From: Paucimonas lemoignei
GTDB lineage: Bacteria > Pseudomonadota > Gammaproteobacteria > Pseudomonadales > Pseudomonadaceae
Direction: 5' to 3'
Length of the DNA stretch: 64,000 nt
Assembly (NCBI GenBank): GCA_900475325.1
Contig: LS483371.1
Coordinates: 5,822,001 to 5,886,000 of the forward strand
Shown: piece by piece, positions 27,392 through 35,906 of the stretch
Position numbering within the stretch: position 1 is the stretch's first letter
Layout: each line of letters starts with the position of its first letter
Position numbers and translations under genes: made by a program
The notes under the pieces: generated by a model
Database searches by the model: none
What the model saw: only the letters and a program-made list of their open reading frames with translations
What the model was told of the DNA's origin: nothing

Positions 27392-27709
27392 ATGGACATT
27401 CAAAACAAAGACTGGTACGCCCGCATCAACAAAATGCCAGGCCTGTCGGGTCCAACGCTGTTGGTTTCCGGCACTGTTACCGTACCAAACAGCAACACCG
27501 AGGCCACTCTGGTCGTATCCACCGCTCAGGACAAATCCCTGGGCCTGCGGCTGGATCTGCAAGTTGAAAGCGAAGGTATTGGCCTGACTGTTCTGACCGA
27601 AAAAGCGATCTCGTTCTCTCAGCCAAGCACCTACGATGTACCTTTCATCTCCATCTACCACGATGGCAAAGAGCTGACCCGCATCGCAAACGTTGAGATT
27701 CTGAACTGA
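27392..27709 (+). CDS. Small soluble protein of unknown function
   Basis: A 105-residue protein starting MDIQNKDWYARINKMPGLSG. It has no signal peptide or membrane segment. The alternating pattern (LLVSGTVTVPNS, ATLVVSTAQ, LRLDLQVE, DVPFISIYHDG) suggests a beta-sandwich. I do not recognise the family. GGAGC before the ATG serves as a weak ribosome binding site. The 224-base upstream gap is AT-rich with CTATAAATATAT (near 27291-27302) as a possible promoter element and an inverted repeat AGATAGT (27330-27336) / ACTATCT (27358-27364) in the 5' leader. Its even codon use and clear leader argue that it is a real gene. Confidence 0.65.
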   Translation: MDIQNKDWYARINKMPGLSGPTLLVSGTVTVPNSNTEATLVVSTAQDKSLGLRLDLQVESEGIGLTVLTEKAISFSQPSTYDVPFISIYHDGKELTRIANVEILN

Positions 27710-27796
27710 TAAAAGCCCGATAGCCTTTAGATCGGCAACTCTCGCCAGCAACCCATGCGGAAGCTGACGGGAGTCTTTGCGCTGGAGATTAGATCA

Positions 27797-28663
27797 TCAA
27801 TCCTCGTGGGATTTGATCGACTTGGGCGAGAGCCGAAGGCCGCGCAGGCTGCGCTTTACGCTTTTCAGGTGGTTGACCAGGCTCGGACCACGCGCCATGG
27901 CGACGCCCATTGCCAGTACATCAATGACCACCAGATGCGCGATGCGGGAAGTCAGCGGGGTGTAGATTTCCGTGTCTTCATGCACATCGATCGCCAGATT
28001 CACGGACGACAACTCGGCCAGCGGCGTCTGGCTTGGGCACAAGGTAATGAGTGTCGCGCCGGTCTCGCGGACCAGATTGGCGGTAATCAGCAAATCCTTC
28101 GAACGCCCGGATTGGGAAATACACACGGCAACGTCGGAAGGGACCAGGGTCACCGCTGACATGGCCTGCATGTGTGGGTCCGAGTACGCCGCTGCGCTAA
28201 GCAGCAACCGGAAGAACTTGTGCTGGGCGTCCGCCGCAACAGCGCCCGAAGCACCAAAGCCATAAAACTCGACCCGCTTGGCCGACGCCATGGCGGTCAC
28301 GGCCAGCTGCAACGCATGAGGATCGAGGTTCTCGCGCACTTCCATCAGCGTGTGCAAGGTGGTGTCGAAGATCTTCAGGCTGTAGTCCGCCACCGAGTCG
28401 TCTTCGTGAATCGCGAACTGCCCGAAACTGGCCCCAGCTGCGAGGCTCTGCGCGAGTTTGAGCTTCAGGTCCTGAAACCCGGTACAGCCAATGGCGCGGC
28501 AGAAACGCACGATGGTGGGTTCACTGATCCCGACGTTGTGCGCCAGATCGGCCATGGAACTGTGCATCACAGCCGCAGGGTCAAGCAGCACGTGGTCGGC
28601 GACTTTGAGTTCCGACTTGCGTAACAGATGGCGTGACTGGGCGATGTGCTGCAGCAGATTCAA
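27797..28663 (-). CDS. hexR: RpiR/HexR-family transcriptional regulator
   Basis: A 288-residue RpiR protein. Residues 1-77 hold an HTH_6 domain (VADHVLLDPAAVMHSSMADL then AHNVGISEPTIVRFCRAIGC); residues about 125-260 form a SIS sugar-phosphate domain (EFYGFGASGAVAADAQHKFF; CISQSGRSKDLLITANLV). HexR represses glucose catabolism genes and is released by KDPG. In Pseudomonas hexR-like genes normally sit beside zwf; here no glucose-6-phosphate dehydrogenase gene is adjacent, so this may be the second HexR paralogue that has lost or been separated from its zwf. A palindrome matching the HexR operator is 45 bases upstream. The exact paralogue is uncertain. Confidence 0.82.
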   Translation of the reverse strand: MNLLQHIAQSRHLLRKSELKVADHVLLDPAAVMHSSMADLAHNVGISEPTIVRFCRAIGCTGFQDLKLKLAQSLAAGASFGQFAIHEDDSVADYSLKIFDTTLHTLMEVRENLDPHALQLAVTAMASAKRVEFYGFGASGAVAADAQHKFFRLLLSAAAYSDPHMQAMSAVTLVPSDVAVCISQSGRSKDLLITANLVRETGATLITLCPSQTPLAELSSVNLAIDVHEDTEIYTPLTSRIAHLVVIDVLAMGVAMARGPSLVNHLKSVKRSLRGLRLSPKSIKSHED

Positions 28664-28707
28664 AGGATGGACTCGACAAAGGTGCGTGGGACGGGATGTA
28701 GCTTTTT

Positions 28708-28722
28708 TGTAGTTATACTACA
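28708..28722. promoter_or_regulatory. HexR-type operator upstream of hexR
   Basis: TGTAGTTATACTACA has 6-base inverted arms TGTAGT/ACTACA and matches the HexR/RpiR consensus TGTARTWWWAYTACA recorded for gammaproteobacteria. Its 45-base distance from the ATG suggests autoregulation. The rest of 28664-28958 holds a GGAATATTCC palindrome near 28802 and a REPIN. Confidence 0.7.
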
Positions 28723-28870
28723 TGACCTGCTGGACGCCCAGTTAAACGCGCCTCGGACATTCTTACACCGGCAATTGAAGGCCAAATTCAGAGTCAACGT
28801 GGGAATATTCCTACATCGCCTTCAACAGCCCTTTCTCATCAAATACGAATAACTGTCTGAATCGCAATCC

Positions 28871-28942
28871 GTAGGGGCTGCCGAAGGCTGCGAAGGCGTT
28901 GTATCTGATACACCGTTGTTCGCAGCCTTCGGCAGCTCCTAC
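28871..28942. repeat. REPIN (GTAGGGGCTGCCGAAGG type)
   Basis: GTAGGGGCTGCCGAAGGCTG pairs with CAGCCTTCGGCAGCTCCTAC. It sits between the GGDEF-EAL gene stop and the hexR upstream region. Confidence 0.9.
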
Positions 28943-28958
28943 AGAAAAGTATTTCACT

Positions 28959-31460
28959 TTACGTACCGATGCCATCTTGCGTGAGCAAAGCAGCCAACGC
29001 CCCCGCCTCCAACGGCCGACTGATCAAATACCCCTGCACCTCATCACAGCCACTGGCCCTCAGGAAATCCAGCTGCACCTGGTTCTCAACCCCCTCGGCC
29101 ACCACTTTCAGGCCCAGGCTGTGGGCCATGGCGATGATTGCATGGGTGATGGCCTCGTCTTCGGTGCCTTCGCCCAGACCACGAATGAACGCCTGATCGA
29201 TCTTCACGTAATCCACCGGGAAGCGCTTGAGGTAACTCAAGGAAGAATAGCCGGTTCCGAAGTCGTCGATGGCCAGCTTCACACCCAGCTCTCGCAACTG
29301 CTGGAAGGTGCTGATGATGTGTTCCACGCTGTCGAGCAACTGACTTTCGGTGAGTTCTAGCTCCAGCAGGTGAGGAGACAGGCCGGACTCTTCCAGTACC
29401 TGGCGCACCAGACTGACCAGCTTGCCCTGACGCAGTTGATGCACCGACAGGTTGACCGACACCCGAAGCGGCGCAAGGCCCTGTTGCTGCCATTGGCAGG
29501 CTTGTCGACAGGCTTCACGCAGGACGATCTCACCAATGGAACCGATCAGGCCCGTCTCTTCGGCCAGCCCGATGAAGTCCCCCGGTGGCACCATGCCGCG
29601 CTCGGGATGACGCCAGCGCACTAACGCTTCGGCAGCATCGAGGCGCCCGGTTTCCAGGCTGAGCTTGGGTTGGTAGAAGACTTCCAGCTGGTTGTCTTCG
29701 ATGGCTTTGCGCAGCTGGATTTCCAGCTGCAAACGCTCAAGCGTGCTGGCCTGCAGGCTTTCAGTGAAAAACTGGAAGTTATTGCCGCCCAGATGCTTGG
29801 CGTGCTGCATGGCGATGTTGGCCTGGCTGACCAGCGCGGATATTTCCCGCGCGGAGTCTGGCAACAGGCTGATGCCCACCGATGCACTGACCACCAGCTC
29901 ATGCCCTGCGACGGAAATAGGCGTGCGCAGTCTGGCCAGCAGCCGACTGGTCACCCGGGTGAGGCTGGACAGGTTGCCATAAGCATCAAACAGCACCGCG
30001 AACTCATCCCCGGATAATCGGGCGATGGTGTCGGCTTCCGGCAGCGTGCTGCTCAGGCGACGCGAGACCTGCTTGAGCAACTGGTCAGCGACTTCATGGC
30101 CCAGGCTGTCGTTTAACAGCTTGAAGCGGTCCAGATTGATATGCAGCAAAGCGAGGCTTCTGCCGCCCTGGCGTACCCTCTGATTGGCTTCGCGCAGACG
30201 TTCCTTGAACAGCGAGCGGTTGGCCAGGCCTGTCAGCTCATCGAAATGGGTCAGGTAGCGCATCCGCTCTTCGGATTCACGCCGCGCCGACAGATCGGCG
30301 AAGAAGCCGACAATATGGCTCATTTCGCCTGCCGTATCGCGCACGACGCTCAGCTGCAGCCACTGTGGATACAGCTCGCCATTCTTGCGTGTTTCAACCA
30401 GTTCACCCTGCCAGCTGCCCGTTTGCTCAAGAGACTGATGAATCGCCTGGAAATGTCGGCGAGCATCGCGGCTGCTCGCGATTTCGGTCACTTTGCGTCC
30501 GACCAGGTCCTGCTGTTCATAACCGGTCACCCGACTGAAGGCCTGGTTCACCGCAACGATGTTGTAGTTCGGGTCGAAAATGGCGATGCCTTCGCTAGCG
30601 GCCTCGAATACCGTGGCCGCCAACCGGGGCGGGCTTTTGCTGAGGGCGAGATTGGCCTCTTCGAGCTCACTGGTGCGCAACGCGACACGCACTTCCAGTT
30701 CGGCCTGAGCCTGGCGCAGATCCAGCTCTGCGGTGCGACGTTGATCGACTTCCCGAGCCAGCTCTTCATTGAGCTGGGCGCTGGTGATTTGTGCCTGCTG
30801 CAATTCGTCGATCAGGGCCTGATTCTGGAAGCGTCGGATCAGCCCGCGCTGAATCAGGCGATTGACCTGCCAGGCCACCACAATCAGGGCGATCAGCAGG
30901 ATCAGCCCCAGCCAGCCCCAGCCACGCAGCGGAATGTCGCCGCCCCAGAATAAATAGGCAATCGGCGGCAGCAGACAGGGCAAGGTAAAAGTCAGAAAGG
31001 CCGGGATGCTGGCGGCGTAGGCAATGCTGGCTGACAGCGTCGCGGCGCCAATCAGGCCAAATACCCAGGCTTGTTGCTGAAAGTTCTCCACCGGCACCAG
31101 TACCAGCGCAGCGCTGGCCAAGGTCAGGCCGCTGACAGCGGCGCCGAGCAGAAACATCCGCCCCCAGATCGGCTCGGCACGACGTTCGGCGCTGGCACTG
31201 CGAAAAGCAGCGACCTGGATAACGCGAAGGCTCACCAACGCCGACAACCAGCCCAGCCAAATGCTGACCAGCAAGTAACGCTCAGGACTCCACAGCAAAA
31301 ACGCACAGACCGCCCCGTTGATGAACATCAACAAGGTGGGCAGCAACGAGCCCTGATAAAGCAGGCGCGTACGCTCGACCGCTAACGGGCCTGCATATTG
31401 CTGACGAATGGAGTGCCGGTTCACGCCGAAAGCGCGCGGAGCACGGAAACTGGAAGGCAT
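28959..31460 (-). CDS. Membrane-bound GGDEF-EAL cyclic-di-GMP protein with PAS domain
   Basis: An 833-residue inner-membrane signalling protein. Residues 35-215 contain about six hydrophobic segments; a helical linker follows (about 220-285); a PAS domain spans 290-405; the GGDEF domain has RLSGDEFAVL near residue 483; the EAL domain has EALVRWRHP near 610 and IDDFGTGYSSLSYLKRFPVD near 750. EAL residues E, DD and K look intact, so phosphodiesterase activity on cyclic di-GMP is likely. The GGDEF signature reads SGDEF, which is often still functional or GTP-binding, so cyclase activity is uncertain. It precedes uvrD divergently, as PA5442 does before PA5443 in P. aeruginosa. Confidence 0.93.
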   Translation of the reverse strand: MPSSFRAPRAFGVNRHSIRQQYAGPLAVERTRLLYQGSLLPTLLMFINGAVCAFLLWSPERYLLVSIWLGWLSALVSLRVIQVAAFRSASAERRAEPIWGRMFLLGAAVSGLTLASAALVLVPVENFQQQAWVFGLIGAATLSASIAYAASIPAFLTFTLPCLLPPIAYLFWGGDIPLRGWGWLGLILLIALIVVAWQVNRLIQRGLIRRFQNQALIDELQQAQITSAQLNEELAREVDQRRTAELDLRQAQAELEVRVALRTSELEEANLALSKSPPRLAATVFEAASEGIAIFDPNYNIVAVNQAFSRVTGYEQQDLVGRKVTEIASSRDARRHFQAIHQSLEQTGSWQGELVETRKNGELYPQWLQLSVVRDTAGEMSHIVGFFADLSARRESEERMRYLTHFDELTGLANRSLFKERLREANQRVRQGGRSLALLHINLDRFKLLNDSLGHEVADQLLKQVSRRLSSTLPEADTIARLSGDEFAVLFDAYGNLSSLTRVTSRLLARLRTPISVAGHELVVSASVGISLLPDSAREISALVSQANIAMQHAKHLGGNNFQFFTESLQASTLERLQLEIQLRKAIEDNQLEVFYQPKLSLETGRLDAAEALVRWRHPERGMVPPGDFIGLAEETGLIGSIGEIVLREACRQACQWQQQGLAPLRVSVNLSVHQLRQGKLVSLVRQVLEESGLSPHLLELELTESQLLDSVEHIISTFQQLRELGVKLAIDDFGTGYSSLSYLKRFPVDYVKIDQAFIRGLGEGTEDEAITHAIIAMAHSLGLKVVAEGVENQVQLDFLRASGCDEVQGYLISRPLEAGALAALLTQDGIGT

Positions 31461-31572
31461 GGCGGATTCTTATAATAGTGAGGCTCAAAGCGTGCCCCGG
31501 AGCATACACAAGCCATGCGGTAGACCAAACTGCCTTGCGTCACTAAATCCAATAGATTTGGCGGGCTCAAAC

Positions 31573-31665
31573 CTGTGGGAGCGAATTCATTCGCGAAGGC
31601 AATATTCCTGTCACAGAAATTGCGTTGAGTTGACTGGCCTCTTCGCGAATGAATTCGCTCCCGCA
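31573..31665. repeat. REPIN (GTGGGAGCGAATTCATTCGCGAA type)
   Basis: CTGTGGGAGCGAATTCATTC and GAATGAATTCGCTCCCGCA are inverted arms. It occupies the middle of the 307-base divergent gap between the GGDEF-EAL gene and uvrD; the flanks show no other feature I can support. Confidence 0.9.
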
Positions 31666-31767
31666 ATAAATTGCAAATCCTCTGAGAGCAGGCCAACAAC
31701 CTGCACTTTTGTCGCGCCGATCAAAGCATGGTTTGCCCGGTTACGCTGGGCACCCTAGAATGCGTCG

Positions 31768-33951
31768 ATGCGCGATGATCTCTCCCTTCTGCTTAATTCC
31801 CTCAACGATGCCCAACGTCAGGCCGTAGCTGCCTCCGTGGGTCGTCAGTTGGTCCTGGCCGGCGCTGGTTCCGGCAAAACCCGTGTGCTGGTGCATCGCA
31901 TCGCCTGGTTGATCCAGGTCGAGCAAGCCTCGCCGCATTCGATCCTGTCGGTGACGTTCACCAACAAGGCGGCGGCAGAAATGCGCCACCGGATCGAACA
32001 GCTGATGGGTATCAACCCGGCCGGCATGTGGGTTGGCACCTTCCACGGCCTGGCGCACCGCCTGTTGCGGGCGCACTGGCAGGAAGCCGGCCTTTCGCAG
32101 ACGTTCCAGATCCTGGACAGCGATGATCAGGCACGCCTGGTCAAACGGGTGATCCGCGAGCTGGGCCTGGATGAGCAGCGCTGGCCGGTCAAGCAGGCTC
32201 AGTGGTTCATCAATGGCCAGAAAGACGAAGGCCTGCGCCCCAAACATATTCAGGCCAGCGGCGACCTGTTCCTGACCACCATGAAGTCTATCTACGAAGC
32301 CTATGAAGTGGCCTGCCAGCGCGCAGGCGTCATCGACTTCTCCGAGCTGCTGCTGCGTGCTCTGGACCTGTGGCGCGATAATCCTGGCTTGCTCGCCCAC
32401 TATCAGCGCCGCTTCCGCCACGTGCTGGTGGACGAATTCCAGGACACCAACGCCGTGCAGTACGCCTGGTTGCGTCTGCTGGCTCAGGGTGGTGACAGCC
32501 TGATGGTGGTCGGCGACGACGATCAGTCGATTTACGGCTGGCGCGGGGCGAAGATCGAGAACATTCATCAGTATTCGTCGGACTTCCCGGACACCGAAGT
32601 GATTCGTCTGGAGCAGAACTACCGCTCCACCGCCAGCATCCTCAAGGCGGCAAACGGCCTGATCATCAATAACAGCGGCCGCATGGGCAAAGAGCTGTGG
32701 ACCGATGTGGGCGATGGCGAGCTGATCAATCTCTACGCCGCGTTCAATGAGCACGACGAAGCCCGCTACGTGGTGGAAACCATCGAAAGCGCGCTCAAGA
32801 CCGGCCTGGCGCGCAGTGAGATCGCCATTCTCTACCGCTCCAACGCCCAATCCCGGGTGCTTGAAGAAGCCTTGCTGCGCGAGCGCATTCCGTATCGCAT
32901 CTATGGCGGCCAGCGATTCTTCGAGCGCGCCGAAATCAAGAACGCCATGGCCTACCTGCGCTTGCTCGAAGGCCGTGGCAACGATGCCGCACTGGAACGG
33001 GTGATCAACGTCCCGGCCCGTGGCATTGGCGAAAAGACCGTCGAAGCGATTCGTCAGCATGCACGCCATGCCGATGTGTCGATGTGGGAAGCCACTCGCC
33101 AGCTGATCGCCAATAAAGGCCTGACCGGCCGTGCCGCAGGCGCACTGGGCGGTTTTGTCGAGCTGATCGAAAATCTGGCGGCCAAGGTCATGGAGATGCC
33201 GCTGCATCTGATGACCCAGACCGTGATCGAGCAATCGGGGCTGATCAACTACCACAAGGAAGAGAAAGGCGAAAAAGGCCAGGCTCGGGTAGAAAACCTT
33301 GAGGAACTGGTCAGCGCCGCGCGCAACTTCGAAAACAACGAAGAAGACGCCGAGCTGACCCCGCTGGCCGCCTTCCTGGGCCATGCGTCACTGGAAGCGG
33401 GCGACACCCAGGCCGAAGAGCACGAAGACAGCATTCAGCTGATGACGCTGCACAGCGCCAAAGGCCTGGAATTCCCTTACGTGTTCCTGGTGGGCATGGA
33501 AGAAGGCCTGTTCCCGCACAAGATGAGCCTCGAAGAACCTGGCCGTCTTGAAGAGGAACGGCGCCTGGCTTATGTCGGTATTACCCGCGCCATGCAGCAA
33601 CTGGTGATGACCTACGCCGAGACCCGACGCCTGTATGGCAGCGAAACCTACAACAAGGTGTCGCGTTTCGTACGCGAGATTCCGCCATTGCTGATTCAGG
33701 AAGTGCGCTTGTCCAACAGCGTCAGCCGACCGTTTGGCGGCACGCAGAAGGTCAGCACCAGCAGCCTGTTCAATGGCACCGGCATTCCGGAAACCGCTTT
33801 CAGCCTCGGGCAACAGGTCAGGCATGCGGTGTTTGGCGACGGCGTGATCCTCAACTTCGAAGGCGCCGGCGCTCAGGCACGGGTGCAGGTCAATTTTGCC
33901 GAAGGCAGCAAGTGGCTGATGATGGGCTACGCGAAGCTGGAAGCGATTTGA
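31768..33951 (+). CDS. uvrD: DNA helicase II
   Basis: A 727-residue superfamily 1A helicase, close to E. coli UvrD (720). It unwinds DNA 3' to 5' in nucleotide excision repair and methyl-directed mismatch repair. Visible motifs are Q motif LNDAQRQAVA, Walker A AGAGSGKTRVL (residues 30-40), motif Ia VTFTNKAAAEMR, motif II VDEFQDTNAVQY (near 221), motif III GDDDQSIYGWRGA (near 248), motif IV LEQNYRS, motif V TLHSAKGLEFPYVF (near 562) and motif VI YVGITRAM. The C-terminal tail ends with a Tudor-like VFGDGVILNFEGAGAQARVQ. Start at ATG 31768. It is a single gene flanked by REPINs. Confidence 0.96.
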   Translation: MRDDLSLLLNSLNDAQRQAVAASVGRQLVLAGAGSGKTRVLVHRIAWLIQVEQASPHSILSVTFTNKAAAEMRHRIEQLMGINPAGMWVGTFHGLAHRLLRAHWQEAGLSQTFQILDSDDQARLVKRVIRELGLDEQRWPVKQAQWFINGQKDEGLRPKHIQASGDLFLTTMKSIYEAYEVACQRAGVIDFSELLLRALDLWRDNPGLLAHYQRRFRHVLVDEFQDTNAVQYAWLRLLAQGGDSLMVVGDDDQSIYGWRGAKIENIHQYSSDFPDTEVIRLEQNYRSTASILKAANGLIINNSGRMGKELWTDVGDGELINLYAAFNEHDEARYVVETIESALKTGLARSEIAILYRSNAQSRVLEEALLRERIPYRIYGGQRFFERAEIKNAMAYLRLLEGRGNDAALERVINVPARGIGEKTVEAIRQHARHADVSMWEATRQLIANKGLTGRAAGALGGFVELIENLAAKVMEMPLHLMTQTVIEQSGLINYHKEEKGEKGQARVENLEELVSAARNFENNEEDAELTPLAAFLGHASLEAGDTQAEEHEDSIQLMTLHSAKGLEFPYVFLVGMEEGLFPHKMSLEEPGRLEEERRLAYVGITRAMQQLVMTYAETRRLYGSETYNKVSRFVREIPPLLIQEVRLSNSVSRPFGGTQKVSTSSLFNGTGIPETAFSLGQQVRHAVFGDGVILNFEGAGAQARVQVNFAEGSKWLMMGYAKLEAI

Positions 33952-34006
33952 TCGCTCAGCGCTGAGGGGCTTTATGCTTGCCTGCGAGCTTTTGTAGACC
34001 TCGGAC

Positions 34007-34101
34007 CTGTAGGAGCGAATTTATTCGCGAAGACGATGTTTAATCCGATGAAGATGCGTCGGATGTACTGACTTCTTCGCGAATGAATGCGCTCCCACAG
34101 G
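34007..34101. repeat. REPIN after uvrD
   Basis: GTAGGAGCGAATTTATTCGC and GAATGAATGCGCTCCCAC are inverted arms around a long loop; the left arm mixes two families. The remaining 398-base gap (33952-34349) holds a CTCAGCGCTGAG palindrome (33955-33966) after uvrD and about 240 bases of gene-free DNA before the Tim44 gene, where its promoter must lie. Confidence 0.85.
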
Positions 34102-34349
34102 TTTTCAGCAAGCATCAGCGATGTAAACGGAGCTTTGGCCCCCCCAGCTTGAATCTTCCCCCGGTCAGCTCCATATAGCTGACCAAGCCAAACGAAAAAT
34201 CCTACAGAACTTTTACCGAAGCCCTACAGACCAACCTTTACAGGCCCTGCAGGCTTTTATGCAAAAGCCGGATACATTTGGCCGCTAGCCAGACACATAG
34301 CCCCTATGCAATATGGCGCGCGTGCAATCCATAAAACGGGAATACCCTT

Positions 34350-35207
34350 ATGCAACGTTTTCTAAGCATCGCTCTGGCGCTGTGCATCGGGCTCACCATG
34401 AGCCTTGAAGCCAACGCTGCGCGTTTCGGTGGTGGCAAGAGCATGGGCTCGGCGCCAAGCCATCAGGCGCGCCAAACTGCTCCTTCCACTCCTGCTGCAG
34501 CGCCTAACGCTGCTGGCCGTCCGGCACCTGCTGCCAGCGGTGCTTCGCGCTGGCTCGGCCCGTTGGCCGGTCTCGCCGCCGGTGGCCTGCTCGCTTCGAT
34601 GTTCATGGGCGACGGCTTCCAGGGGATGCAGATCTTCGACATCCTGATCATGGCGGTCATTGCCTTCCTGATCTTCCGCTTCATCGCGGCCCGTCGTCGC
34701 AAACAGCAAGGCCCGCAAATGGCCACTCCTGCTGGTCCAGTGCCTTATCAGCGTGAAAACACTGAACAGCCTGCACAGAACTCGATGTTCGGCGGCATGG
34801 GTGCAGCTTCGGCCGCCGCTCCAGTGATCAATGCTCCGGCCTGGTTCAACGAAACACGCTTCCTCGAAGCCGCTCGTAACCATTTCCAGTCGCTGCAGCA
34901 GCACTGGGATGCCAACGAGATGGACAAGATCGAAGAGTTCGTGACCCCACAGATGCTGGCCTTCCTGAAAAAGGAACGTGCTGATCTGGGCGAAGGCTTC
35001 CAGTCGACCTTCATCGACAACCTGACCGTGCAACTGGACGGCCTGGATGATCGTGCTGACAAAACCATCGCGACCCTGACCTTCAGCGGCGTGTCCAAGA
35101 CTTCGCGCTTTGACCAAGGCGAAGTGTTCAGCGAAAGCTGGAACATGGAACGCCCACAAGGCGACAATCAGCCTTGGCTGGTTGCTGGTATCCGCCAGAA
35201 CGGTTGA
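34350..35207 (+). CDS. Tim44-domain membrane protein
   Basis: A 285-residue protein: signal peptide or N-anchor in residues 1-23 (MQRFLSIALALCIGLTMSLE), an Ala/Pro/Ser-rich stretch to about residue 65, a transmembrane pair at about 68-112 (LGPLAGLAAGGLLASMFMGD; FDILIMAVIAFLIFRFIAAR), and a C-terminal Tim44-like domain (about 165-283, starting PAWFNETRFLEAARNHF). Bacterial Tim44-like proteins are associated with inner-membrane processes but have no settled role. The gene ends at a good terminator. The N-terminal low-complexity part could be extracytoplasmic. Confidence 0.85.
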   Translation: MQRFLSIALALCIGLTMSLEANAARFGGGKSMGSAPSHQARQTAPSTPAAAPNAAGRPAPAASGASRWLGPLAGLAAGGLLASMFMGDGFQGMQIFDILIMAVIAFLIFRFIAARRRKQQGPQMATPAGPVPYQRENTEQPAQNSMFGGMGAASAAAPVINAPAWFNETRFLEAARNHFQSLQQHWDANEMDKIEEFVTPQMLAFLKKERADLGEGFQSTFIDNLTVQLDGLDDRADKTIATLTFSGVSKTSRFDQGEVFSESWNMERPQGDNQPWLVAGIRQNG

Positions 35208-35230
35208 TCCAGAGCGCTTGATGCTTGAGC

Positions 35231-35262
35231 AAAACCCCGGACTTGTCCGGGGTTTTTGTTTT
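35231..35262 (+). terminator. Rho-independent terminator
   Basis: ACCCCGGACTTGTCCGGGGT hairpin followed by TTTTTGTTTT, 24 bases after the Tim44 gene. CCCCGGA pairs with TCCGGGG over the loop CTTG. Confidence 0.93.
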
Positions 35263-35339
35263 ATCCGATTGGATAGTTATTTTGAGAAAGGCTTTACGCT
35301 ACTGTATAAACCGCGCCATCAAGTCAGAGGAGCCAGGCC

Positions 35340-35747
35340 GTGGAAGAAGTCATTGAACAATTACGCGAAGCGAATGAACCCGTTCCGGTTCCGCTTGAGC
35401 TACCCGACGAGGATCAGCTCGTTGAGGTCGAAGAACAGCTGTTTATCAACATCCCGTTCGTCTTCAAGGAATTCCTGCTGACGGTGAGCGATGTGGTCTA
35501 CGGCAGCCTGGAACCGGTCACCATTACCGATCCACAGTCGCACACCTATCTGCCCGACGTTGCCGCCAACGCCTGGGATGTGGGCGTTCCACGCGAGCTG
35601 ATCCCGATCTGCCAGGACGGCGAAGACTACTACTGCGTCGAAGAAGACGGCACCGTGGTGCTGTGGTCTGGCGAAGAAGAGCTGGTGACCGAAGAGAACT
35701 GGGAATCGGTATGGCACTGGGCGCGGGATGTGTGGCTGGAAAGCTGA
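35340..35747 (+). CDS. SMI1/KNR4-family protein
   Basis: A 135-residue acidic protein from a GTG start (MEEVIEQLREANEPVPVPLE) with AGAGGAG as ribosome binding site. The SUKH/SMI1-KNR4 fold is indicated by PDEDQLVEVEEQL, INIPFVFKEFLLTVSDVVYG, VGVPRELIPICQDGEDYYCV and the C-terminal tryptophans WESVWHWARDVW. In many bacteria this fold acts as immunity protein to contact-dependent or polymorphic toxins. No toxin gene is beside it here, so it is either a housekeeping homologue or an orphan immunity gene. The close spacing after a terminator suggests its own promoter. Confidence 0.8.
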   Translation: MEEVIEQLREANEPVPVPLELPDEDQLVEVEEQLFINIPFVFKEFLLTVSDVVYGSLEPVTITDPQSHTYLPDVAANAWDVGVPRELIPICQDGEDYYCVEEDGTVVLWSGEEELVTEENWESVWHWARDVWLES

Positions 35748-35774
35748 GTTTCTGACACGACTCGGAGTTAACCC

Positions 35775-35879
35775 GTGGGACCGGCTTTAGCCGGGAAGAC
35801 AGTATTTCTGCCACAGATAATGTATCGGATGTACCGGCCTCTTCCCGGCTAAAACGGAACGCCGCCCGACCGGTCCCAC
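35775..35879. repeat. REPIN (GTGGGACCGGCTTTAGCCGGGAAG type) with a disrupted right arm
   Basis: The left arm GTGGGACCGGCTTTAGCCGG is intact. The right arm is split: CTTCCCGGCTAAA and CGGTCCCAC are separated by about 17 extra bases (ACGGAACGCCGCCCGAC). An insertion inside a REP arm is uncommon. Confidence 0.85.
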
Positions 35880-35906
35880 GAGATTGTATTTCGCCAGTGC
35901 TGGAGC

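Noticed and set aside
31741..33384. 547-codon antisense frame over uvrD
   Set aside because: Mirror of the GC-rich third-codon pattern of uvrD; no domain seen and the sense frame is a full helicase.
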